Source of the DNA: an uncultured SAR116 cluster alpha proteobacterium
GTDB taxonomy: Bacteria; Pseudomonadota; Alphaproteobacteria; Puniceispirillales; Marisalimonadaceae
Length of the DNA: 64,000 nt
Direction of reading: 5' to 3'
NCBI GenBank assembly: GCA_902615325.1
Contig: CACMOJ010000004.1
Span: 23,344 to 87,343 of the forward strand
Positions 1 through 7,013 of this stretch are shown here, one piece after another. The first letter of the stretch is position 1. Each line of letters starts with the position of its first letter. The notes below the pieces were generated by a model. That model did no database searches, was not told the origin of the DNA, and worked only from the letters and a program-made list of their open reading frames with translations. The position numbers and the translations under genes were made by a program.

Positions 1-94
1 AATAATTTTGATTTATAACAGCTTCTAAACAATAGGGTATCCACTGTTCTTCATTTTTAGTTCTAATGATTATGGATGCTTTAAATTTCGACAT
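1..94 (-). CDS. Family 2 glycosyltransferase, N-terminal fragment
   Basis: Only the first 31 codons lie in the window; the gene continues past the left edge. The start reads MSKFKASIIIRTKNEEQW, the typical first beta strand and nucleotide-sugar-binding start of GT-A family 2 glycosyltransferases (SIIIRTKNEE). The ATG overlaps the stop of the preceding shikimate-dehydrogenase-like gene by one base (TAATG), so the two are probably translationally coupled. This places a sugar transferase in the same operon as two shikimate-type enzymes and a Gfo/Idh/MocA oxidoreductase, which suggests surface-glycan synthesis. Donor and acceptor cannot be told from the fragment. Confidence 0.75.
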   Translation of the reverse strand, partial: MSKFKASIIIRTKNEEQWIPYCLEAVINQNY

Positions 95-969
95 TATGAG
101 TTCATAATTTCAAAAATTTCATTCAATCTCTGACTTGGATTGACTTTTTGAAATCCAATAGCTGCTTGAAGTAAATTAATTTCCAACCCATTTTGACTTG
201 GTATTCCTAAATAATCAGCTAAATTTAACAATAAAGTTTTTTCAGGCTGATAAATTACATCTAATATATATCTTACATCTTTAAATGATCTTATTGTAGA
301 CAAACATTGTTCAAAATAATCATTTTTATTTTCTAAAGAAAAAAAATAAGGATGTATTTCGAAAACTTTTTTATTAATTTTTCCAATTTCTATACCATTA
401 AAATACCCTGCAGAAGAACAATTAATAAAGATAGTTTTAAGAGACTTATCTACAACATCATTTGTTTTTATTAATTTTCCATTTTGAGAAATCAGGCAAT
501 CATTATTTCTATCCAAAATTAATAATTTTAATTCAGAATACTTTTTTTGTATTTCAGAAATCACAGCCTTCGCCATGCCACCTGTTCCAAACAAAATTAT
601 TTGTTCAATCGATTTGATATCGGTATTTTTCTCTAAAATATTTAAGGTCGCGATACCATCTGTATTATACCCATAAAGTTTATTGTCTTTTCTTACTAAA
701 CAATTTACAGCTTGAGGGCCTAATAAAATATCTTTTTTATTTTCTGTATAATGAATTATTTTTTCTTTATAAGGTACAGCTACAGCACCACCAAGAAAAT
801 TATAATCTTTAAATATTTTTGGAATTTGTATATCAAAATCATTCAATGCTATGTCTTTTGGATACATTTTTTGACTTATATTAAAATGACTATATGTTTT
901 GTTCCATAAAACAGGAGAACGTGCTCCCTTAGAGGGGTTTTCACCTAATATTAATGTATAATTCTCCAT
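94..969 (-). CDS. Shikimate dehydrogenase-like protein (AroE family)
   Basis: A 291-residue protein with the two-domain AroE layout: an N-terminal substrate domain and a C-terminal NAD(P)-binding domain. Visible motifs are AVPYKEK, which holds the catalytic-lysine position of the usual VTxPxK, then GYNTDG with the conserved Asp, the nucleotide-binding loop GTGGMAKA, and a C-terminal GLEINLLQAA where the family has a substrate-binding Gln. The usual SxSP carboxylate-binding pair reads ARSP, so the first serine is replaced by alanine. It follows the DAHP-synthase-like gene by one base. It may be the housekeeping shikimate enzyme, but the company it keeps (an atypical DAHP synthase, a sugar-type oxidoreductase and a glycosyltransferase) suggests a specialised paralogue acting on a shikimate- or quinate-like compound. 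Confidence 0.8.
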   Translation of the reverse strand: MENYTLILGENPSKGARSPVLWNKTYSHFNISQKMYPKDIALNDFDIQIPKIFKDYNFLGGAVAVPYKEKIIHYTENKKDILLGPQAVNCLVRKDNKLYGYNTDGIATLNILEKNTDIKSIEQIILFGTGGMAKAVISEIQKKYSELKLLILDRNNDCLISQNGKLIKTNDVVDKSLKTIFINCSSAGYFNGIEIGKINKKVFEIHPYFFSLENKNDYFEQCLSTIRSFKDVRYILDVIYQPEKTLLLNLADYLGIPSQNGLEINLLQAAIGFQKVNPSQRLNEIFEIMNS

Positions 970-970
970 A

Positions 971-1873
971 TTATGATTTTAAAATATTATGTATTTTATT
1001 CATTTTATTCATTACTTCTGAAAAATCCTCAAAACCAATTGGTTGCAGAGGATCAGTAGCAGCGTTCTTTGGATCTGGATGTACTTCTATCATAACACCA
1101 TCAACACCAGCTCCTACAGAGGCATAACACATTGATGGAACCCAATCTGCCCAAAAGGTAGCGTGGGAAGGGTCTGAAATAATTGGTAAATGAGTAAAAT
1201 CTCTTGCTGCGGGTATAACCTGTAAATCCAATAAAAATCTTGAGGTTGACCTGTGTGTGTGAGTTACACTTACACCTCTTTCGCATAAAATAACATTTGG
1301 ATTTCCATTATAAAGAATATATTCTGCTGCTCCAAGCCAATCTCTTAATGAAGCTCCATAATGTCTTTTTAACATTACTGGTTTTTTTTGTTTCCCTAAA
1401 GCTTCCAAAAGAGGATAATTTTGCATATTTCTTGTTCCCACTTGAAGAATGTCAGATACAGAAGATATCTCTTCAATTTTTTCAATATGCATGATTTCTG
1501 TTATGATATTAATGCCGGTTAATTCTTTTGCCTCTTTTAAATATTCAATACCTTTTTCTCTTAATTCAAAATAACTACTGCTTCTATATGGAAATGTAAG
1601 TGGTTTGTATGCACCAGCTCTTAGAAAGTGTGCACCTCTTTTTTTAACTTGCTTAGCAGTTTCAATAATCATTTCTTTGTTTTCAACTGTGTTTGGTCCT
1701 GCAAAAATAATTAATTCATCTCCACCTATTTGGTGATTACCTACTTCTATAATTGTTTTATGTTTAGAATGTTTTTTTGCTGCCAAGGGAAATTTAGATT
1801 GTAAATCCTCATTTGTTATATCTTTACCAGGTATTTTATTATCAACATCAAAGTTGTTTTTTAAGTCATCCAT
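971..1873 (-). CDS. DAHP synthase-like protein (class I-beta / KDO8P synthase fold)
   Basis: A 300-residue TIM-barrel enzyme aligned with the AroF/KdsA superfamily, which condenses PEP with a sugar phosphate. Seen in order: FAGPNTVE, RAGAYKP, QVGTRNMQN, MLKRH, ILCERG, SDPSHAT and MIEVHPDP. Most are the hallmark motifs of class I-beta DAHP synthases. Three positions differ from the DAHP synthase consensus. The metal-binding Cys of AGPC is Asn, as in metal-independent KDO8P synthases. KPRTSPY reads KPLTFPY. The KRG loop reads KRH. The enzyme therefore probably still uses PEP, but its metal dependence and aldose substrate may differ. It sits two bases after the oxidoreductase gene and one base before the AroE-like gene. 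Confidence 0.8.
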   Translation of the reverse strand: MDDLKNNFDVDNKIPGKDITNEDLQSKFPLAAKKHSKHKTIIEVGNHQIGGDELIIFAGPNTVENKEMIIETAKQVKKRGAHFLRAGAYKPLTFPYRSSSYFELREKGIEYLKEAKELTGINIITEIMHIEKIEEISSVSDILQVGTRNMQNYPLLEALGKQKKPVMLKRHYGASLRDWLGAAEYILYNGNPNVILCERGVSVTHTHRSTSRFLLDLQVIPAARDFTHLPIISDPSHATFWADWVPSMCYASVGAGVDGVMIEVHPDPKNAATDPLQPIGFEDFSEVMNKMNKIHNILKS

Positions 1874-1875
1874 AA

Positions 1876-2934
1876 TTATCTCCCCAACTTATTAAATTTA
1901 TTTTTTGAATTTAAATTAACCCACTTTTTTTTATCTGAACTCTCATAAATAGCATTCATCAATAAAACACTTTTCTTTGCTTCTATATAATCAATAGGTG
2001 GTTCAATTATACCTTCTTTTAGTCTTTTAAGTGTTTCATCGAGAATTCTTGGATGAGATACTCCATAACCATGTTTTACATTTTCAGAAAACTGTTTTTT
2101 GATTTTAATGCAGTCATCAATCTTTGATGACTTTAATTCGATTATTTTATTCATTGACAATCCACCAACCACGATGAAACCTTCAGAACCAAAAATTGAA
2201 ATTTCTGCGTCATAATCCTTTGGTCTGACTGATGTTGTTGCCTCAAATGTTCCAACTGATCCATTATCAAATTCTAATAAAGAAATATTTGTATCTTCTG
2301 CTTCAAGTTTATTAATTTGATTAGATGAATGAGAAACGACCTTTTTAACTCCTCCACTTATCCATTGAAGTGCATCTAAATGATGAATAGCTTGTTGAGA
2401 TACAACACCGCCATCCATTTTCCATGTTCCGTGCCATCCATCTTCATAATAATCTTGTTCTCTACACCACCTTACTCTTGCAGAGATCATATTAATGTTT
2501 CCCAAAAGTTTCTTTTCTACAATTTCTTTAGTTTTCATCAATGCCGGATTAAATCTATTTTGGTAAATAGTTGCATACATCAAATTATTTTTCTTTGCTA
2601 ACTTACCTAAAGTTGTTATTTGGTTAGGAATTAAACAAGCTGGTTTTTCTGTGATCACATGTTTTCCATTATTAAGAGCAAGTTTTGCGTCTCTATAATG
2701 ATTTCCACTTTCAGTTAGAATGATAACGGCGTCAATTTCGTTATCGTTTATAAAACTCTTACTATCTTGGTAATAATTACAATCAAATTTTTTCACAAAT
2801 TTGTTAGTTTTGGACTCTATTAAATCAGAAACACTCGATAATTTAATTCCTTCAATTCCTCTTGAAAAACAATCATAATAAGTTGAGGAAATTCTACCAC
2901 ATCCTAAAATTCCGATATTTAAAGTATTCTTCAT
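1876..2934 (-). CDS. Gfo/Idh/MocA family oxidoreductase
   Basis: A 352-residue NAD(P)-dependent oxidoreductase. The N-terminal Rossmann fold starts IGILGCGRIS; TEKPACL at about residue 95 carries the family's catalytic-site EKP lysine; and AIHHLDALQW provides the conserved His-x2-Asp region of the C-terminal domain. Members often oxidise sugar or cyclitol hydroxyls, including nucleotide sugars in surface-polysaccharide synthesis. An in-frame TTG lies 12 bases upstream, but GGAG is spaced six bases before the ATG at 2934, so that start is chosen. First gene of the operon with the DAHP-synthase-like, AroE-like and glycosyltransferase genes. Substrate unknown. Confidence 0.82.
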   Translation of the reverse strand: MKNTLNIGILGCGRISSTYYDCFSRGIEGIKLSSVSDLIESKTNKFVKKFDCNYYQDSKSFINDNEIDAVIILTESGNHYRDAKLALNNGKHVITEKPACLIPNQITTLGKLAKKNNLMYATIYQNRFNPALMKTKEIVEKKLLGNINMISARVRWCREQDYYEDGWHGTWKMDGGVVSQQAIHHLDALQWISGGVKKVVSHSSNQINKLEAEDTNISLLEFDNGSVGTFEATTSVRPKDYDAEISIFGSEGFIVVGGLSMNKIIELKSSKIDDCIKIKKQFSENVKHGYGVSHPRILDETLKRLKEGIIEPPIDYIEAKKSVLLMNAIYESSDKKKWVNLNSKNKFNKLGR

Positions 2935-3008
2935 ATAAATCTCCAAAACTTAATATTGCAAAATATATGCCAACTAATATTATAAAAATGTGGGTGGAAT
3001 TGAGTTTT

Positions 3009-4712
3009 ATGAAAAAAAATATTTTAGAAATATTAAAGATTAATTTTGCTTTAGTTTTTACTTCAATTGTTGTTGGTATAATAGTTTCAATAGTTGCTCA
3101 ATTTTTTTCATTCGTGGCAAATAAAGTATTTAACTTAATACAATCACAAGATTCATATAGTTTTTTATATGTTGAAATGTTTGAATTTAGTTTTTTTCCA
3201 TTACTAGCTTGTATGATTGCTGGATTACTTATTGGTTTATTAATCAAAGTTTTTGGTGTTACAAGATGGCACGGACCTGCAGATACTATTTACGCAGCAC
3301 ATCAAAAAGCAGGCTCATTAGACACAAAAAGTGGATTTTTATCAACTATAGCTGCCTTTTTTTCTATTTCTGGCGGTGCTTCTGTAGGTATTTATGGTCC
3401 ATTAGTACATTTTGGTGGAACACTTGGGGCATTTTTAAGAAGTAGAAGTTTTATTCCTAATATACCACATGACATTATTATCGGTTCAGGCGTTGCAGCT
3501 GCTATTTCGGCAGGTTTTAGCTCACCTCTTGCGGGAATTATCTTTGCTCATGAAGTTATTTTAAGACATTTCTCAATGAGGGCTTTAACAGCAATTTCTT
3601 TGGCATCTGTTTCAGCAAGTTTTTTAGCAAGATGGGTTAATTTAGTTGAACCAACTTTTAAATTTAATGAGATTAGTTTTCAATTAATCCAGTCAATCCC
3701 TGGACTCATAATAGTTGGATTTATGTCAGGCTTCATTGCTTTTATTTTTATGAAATCATTATTATTTTTTACTAAACAAGCAAACAAAATTGATTTACCT
3801 ATTTATTATAAGCCTTTATTTCCTGCTTTACTATGCGGTGTATGTGGAATATTTTTTCCAGAAGTAATAGGGCTTGGTTCTGAAACAATAAAAAGTGTAA
3901 TTATTGAGAATAACACTTTACTTTTTTTATTTATGTTACTCACATTTAAAATTGTTTTATCTTCTTTATGTATAGGATTTGGAATGTTTGGTGGTGTATT
4001 ATCACCTGCTTTATTAATTGGAAGTTGTGTTGGAGCAATGATTTATTATATTCCGTTATTAGGTATAAATGAAAATTTAAGCCAAATATTAGCTGTTTCT
4101 GGCATGGCTGCAGTTGCGAGTTCAATTATTGGTGGTCCCATTACAGCTGTAGTTTTAGTTTTAGAATTAACTGGATCTTATCAATATGCAATAGCTTCAA
4201 TTTTTTCTGTAGCGATCAGTAATTTAATTACTTACATGATTTTTGGATCAAGTTTCTTTGATGCCCAACTAAAAACAAGAAATATCAACATTGGTTTTGG
4301 TAGAGAATATATTTATATGAGTCAAATCCAAATAAAAAATTTAATTAATAAAAATTTTCTATTATTTGACAAAAATATATCAGTAAATGATGCGTTAAAA
4401 TTATTTAAATCACAGAATGTTACTGAAGCCTATTTTAAAGATGAGCAGGGTAAATTTGCTGGTAAAGTAAGAGTAATAGATATTTTTGACAAAAAAAATG
4501 TTAAAGCAATTTTGTATAAAGAAAAAAAAGTAATTAAATTAAAACCTGATAATACATTACTGGAATCAATCAAAATATTATCTAATTTTGTAGGGGAAAG
4601 CGTGCCAGTTGTTGATAAAGAAGCATTGATACTTGGTACAATTTCAGAAAACGAAATTTTAAAAAGTTATGATGAAATTGCCAAAGATATTAAAAATATT
4701 GAAAAAAATTAA
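3009..4712 (+). CDS. ClC-family chloride channel/transporter with C-terminal CBS pair
   Basis: About 567 residues: a hydrophobic ClC core of about 430 residues followed by two CBS-like domains that end near residue 560. The core shows GASVGIYGPLVHFGG, at the place of the GxEGP motif, and GMFGGVLSPALL, the GxFxP motif. The position of the gating glutamate (E148 in E. coli ClC) is tyrosine, and the usual GSGIP selectivity loop is replaced by WHGPADTI. Loss of the gating glutamate usually goes with channel-like or uncoupled behaviour; anion choice is not predictable. The reading frame is open further upstream, but the ATG at 3009 starts just before the first membrane helix and avoids overlap with the divergent gene. 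Confidence 0.85.
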   Translation: MKKNILEILKINFALVFTSIVVGIIVSIVAQFFSFVANKVFNLIQSQDSYSFLYVEMFEFSFFPLLACMIAGLLIGLLIKVFGVTRWHGPADTIYAAHQKAGSLDTKSGFLSTIAAFFSISGGASVGIYGPLVHFGGTLGAFLRSRSFIPNIPHDIIIGSGVAAAISAGFSSPLAGIIFAHEVILRHFSMRALTAISLASVSASFLARWVNLVEPTFKFNEISFQLIQSIPGLIIVGFMSGFIAFIFMKSLLFFTKQANKIDLPIYYKPLFPALLCGVCGIFFPEVIGLGSETIKSVIIENNTLLFLFMLLTFKIVLSSLCIGFGMFGGVLSPALLIGSCVGAMIYYIPLLGINENLSQILAVSGMAAVASSIIGGPITAVVLVLELTGSYQYAIASIFSVAISNLITYMIFGSSFFDAQLKTRNINIGFGREYIYMSQIQIKNLINKNFLLFDKNISVNDALKLFKSQNVTEAYFKDEQGKFAGKVRVIDIFDKKNVKAILYKEKKVIKLKPDNTLLESIKILSNFVGESVPVVDKEALILGTISENEILKSYDEIAKDIKNIEKN

Positions 4713-4719
4713 ATTTTAC

Positions 4720-4745
4720 TAAATTTATTTAAACTACGTCGTTTA
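4720..4745 (+). promoter_or_regulatory. Possible sigma-28 promoter upstream of fliS
   Basis: TAAA at 4720-4723, a 14-base spacer and GTCGTTTA at 4738-4745 partly match the FliA consensus TAAA-N15-GCCGATAA (five of eight in the -10 element). A similar GTCGTT element precedes the genes at 23729 and 37261. The match is weak and rests on recurrence in front of flagellar-region genes. Confidence 0.3.
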
Positions 4746-4774
4746 TAATTTTGAAAGGTCACATAGGTTTACAA

Positions 4775-5158
4775 ATGAATTTCCATCACATGATGTCACA
4801 ATATAAAGATATTGACATAATATCTAAAGTGGAAGGTGCTTCGAAATATGACTTTATTAAAATCGTATTAGAAGAGCTTTACGTCAATCTACACATATTA
4901 GCTGATGCAATAAAAACAAAATCTAAAACTAATCCAGAAAAGTCAAAAAGTTTTGCAAAATCTCTTACTTCGCTTATGATTTTAATGGATAGTCTTGATT
5001 TTAAAAAAGGCGAACCAATAGCAAGTAATTTATTTAATTTATATGATTATTGTAGAAGATCTGTGATAGATGATTATCGAAAACTTGAAACAGATGGTAT
5101 TATATCATCAGCAAATGTAATTGCCGATATCTTATCGGGATGGAAAGAGATTAAATAA
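4775..5158 (+). CDS. fliS: Flagellin export chaperone FliS
   Basis: A 127-residue helical protein matching FliS. It has an N-terminal ASKYDFIKIVLEELYVNL helix, a central LMILMDSLDFKKG segment (family: SLDFExGGEIA), then IASNLFNLYDYCRR and a C-terminal ILSGWKEI. FliS binds the C-terminus of newly made flagellin in the cytosol and delivers it to the export gate. An in-frame TTG lies 24 bases upstream; ATAGG eight bases before the ATG at 4775 favours this start. No flagellin or fliD gene adjoins it here. A GTCGTTTA sequence upstream could be a sigma-28 -10 element. Confidence 0.8.
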   Translation: MNFHHMMSQYKDIDIISKVEGASKYDFIKIVLEELYVNLHILADAIKTKSKTNPEKSKSFAKSLTSLMILMDSLDFKKGEPIASNLFNLYDYCRRSVIDDYRKLETDGIISSANVIADILSGWKEIK

Positions 5159-5235
5159 AAATAAAATATTGTCTTGAATTTAAAAAATAAAAATTATAAA
5201 AAATACTAGATATAATTATTGATTTTAGAGAGATA

Positions 5236-5727
5236 ATGTCAAATTTTTGTCCAGAATGGATATTTGGTGTATGTAGTGCTTTAACAGCTAAAGAATTTCT
5301 AGCTAGTGAAAATTCTTTGAATTCAGTTGCTAGAAAATATGCATCAGGATTATCAGAAAAATATAACGAAATTAAATTTGAAGAATTATCAGAATGCGCA
5401 GAACAAATTCTTCAATTTTTGTCTGAAATTGAGGCTAACGATGAAGCTACCAACTATATTGATAGATATAACTATAGGAGAGTTTGTTTTAAAGCTAATG
5501 GTGCAGAGAGAAAGATTTCAGGTGTTTTTTCGTCAGCTCTAGACCCTATTAAACAAAAAGAGTACCAAATCAAAAATGTTACAAAAATTTTTAGAGCAAC
5601 AATTTTCGGTTTGAGAAATCATACTGTCGAAGACATGCCACCTGGATGGGATATTTCAGAGGTTGACGAACTTGATTGGTTTGGAGAATTAATAAAAAAA
5701 CCAACAGACATTCTAGATAATTTTTAA
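5236..5727 (+). CDS. Hypothetical protein between fliS and flgL
   Basis: A 163-residue soluble protein that I do not recognise. It starts MSNFCPEWIFGVCSALTAKE, has no signal peptide or membrane helix, looks mostly helical, and ends in an acidic, Trp-rich stretch (PPGWDISEVDELDWFGEL). The GAGAG before the ATG at 5236 serves as ribosome-binding site. It follows fliS by 77 bases on the same strand and converges on flgL with only one base between the two stops. Position suggests a flagellar accessory protein, but nothing in the sequence proves it. Confidence 0.6.
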   Translation: MSNFCPEWIFGVCSALTAKEFLASENSLNSVARKYASGLSEKYNEIKFEELSECAEQILQFLSEIEANDEATNYIDRYNYRRVCFKANGAERKISGVFSSALDPIKQKEYQIKNVTKIFRATIFGLRNHTVEDMPPGWDISEVDELDWFGELIKKPTDILDNF

Positions 5728-5728
5728 T

Positions 5729-7012
5729 TTATTTTATGTAATTAAATAAATTCAAATCAGATATTTTTACAAAAGCTTGCTGACTTGCTTGGAGGCCAGT
5801 TAGTTGTGACTTTAAATCAGTTACTAATTTAGCTAAATCCGCATCTTCTAAATCACTCAAATCTTTTTTTATTGCTAAATCTCTTTGGTTTAAATTTTCG
5901 AACTGCCTTTCTAATAAATTTAATTTTGCACCAACTTTTCCTCTAAAATTAGCTATATGAACTTGTGCATCAGCAATATTATTTAATTGAGATGTTGTTA
6001 ATTGATTATTGTCATATAAAGTCTGAGAGTGACCAATTTTATTTCCACTTGCATCCAAAGGGTCAAAGGTGATAAATGATGTAGGAACTTCCTGAGCATG
6101 ATTTATATAAGGAATTTCTAAATTTTTTATTTCAATTATACCTTCTTGACTTCCATCTAATTTAATTTTCTTTGGATTTGTAGATGATTGTGATGCTGTT
6201 ATACCAATATTTGCGTCGTTTATTGCTTTAATTATATCTGCAGGATCTTCGCCTGTTAACTCAACAGATATATTTGCTGTTCCTGCATGCCCTGTGATAT
6301 CAAATGACCAAGTTCCAAAATCACTATTTGTTATTTCAAATTCAGCGTGAGTATTTGCATTAGTAGCATGAACAGCATTTGAGGCTGTTCTGATTGAATG
6401 TGAAACATTTTCGAGCATAGTAAACATAGATACTGCTAAACCTGAAGATTCTTTTACTTTTTGAAACAATGATTCTCCATCAACAGAGGTTTCCACAATC
6501 ATTGTTTCAGAAATAGATAATGATGAAATTCCTGAATCTCCATGATATTTAATTTCACCATTCAAGTTCTTTTGAAATGGCTGTTCTTTACTTTTATAAC
6601 CACTAAATATAAAAGAACCATTAGCATCCTGTTGATTTGCAAGCGATAATAATTCTTCTTTCATCTCATTAATTTCTAAAGCGATTGCTTCTCTATCACT
6701 TCTCCCTAAAACATCACTAGATGCTTGAATCAAAAGTTCATTTGCCCTAATCATTATCGTTGATAAATTTTGCAAATTTGTGTCAACTAAGCTTAATCTT
6801 GTTTGAGAAGAGTTAACATTTTTTAAATATTGGTCTAATTGTTGTTTCACTGTCTTGTAACCAGATAAATTTACAGACCCTACAGGATCATCAGATGCAA
6901 CGACAATATTTTTACCAGATGAAATTTTATCTTGTAATTTTTGAATATCTTCATTTAAAGATGAAAATTGACGAATTTGTTGTTCATTAAATAATTTTGT
7001 ACTAACTTTCAT
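5729..7012 (-). CDS. flgL: Flagellar hook-associated protein 3 FlgL
   Basis: A 427-residue junction protein that links hook and filament outside the cell. The N-terminal D0/D1 region contains KISSGKNIVVASDDPVGSV, the flagellin/FlgL signature, then DREAIALEINEMKEELL and ANGSFIFSGYK. The C-terminal helix contains ADLAKLVTDLKSQLTGLQAS. Length is ordinary for FlgL, in clear contrast to its giant neighbour FlgK, which it follows by one base. Last gene of the flgGHIJKL operon. A middle segment (about residues 220-320) forms the variable outer domain. Confidence 0.95.
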   Translation of the reverse strand: MKVSTKLFNEQQIRQFSSLNEDIQKLQDKISSGKNIVVASDDPVGSVNLSGYKTVKQQLDQYLKNVNSSQTRLSLVDTNLQNLSTIMIRANELLIQASSDVLGRSDREAIALEINEMKEELLSLANQQDANGSFIFSGYKSKEQPFQKNLNGEIKYHGDSGISSLSISETMIVETSVDGESLFQKVKESSGLAVSMFTMLENVSHSIRTASNAVHATNANTHAEFEITNSDFGTWSFDITGHAGTANISVELTGEDPADIIKAINDANIGITASQSSTNPKKIKLDGSQEGIIEIKNLEIPYINHAQEVPTSFITFDPLDASGNKIGHSQTLYDNNQLTTSQLNNIADAQVHIANFRGKVGAKLNLLERQFENLNQRDLAIKKDLSDLEDADLAKLVTDLKSQLTGLQASQQAFVKISDLNLFNYIK

Positions 7013-7013
7013 A

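Noticed and set aside
1..2934. Aminoshikimate (AHBA-type) antibiotic cluster
   Set aside because: The mix of DAHP-type synthase, AroE-like enzyme and Gfo/Idh/MocA oxidoreductase recalls rifamycin precursor clusters, but those use a class II synthase plus an AHBA synthase and kinase, none of which are seen here.
5728..5760. Bidirectional terminator between the 5236 gene and flgL
   Set aside because: The stops are one base apart and the surrounding A/T-rich sequence has no convincing stem.
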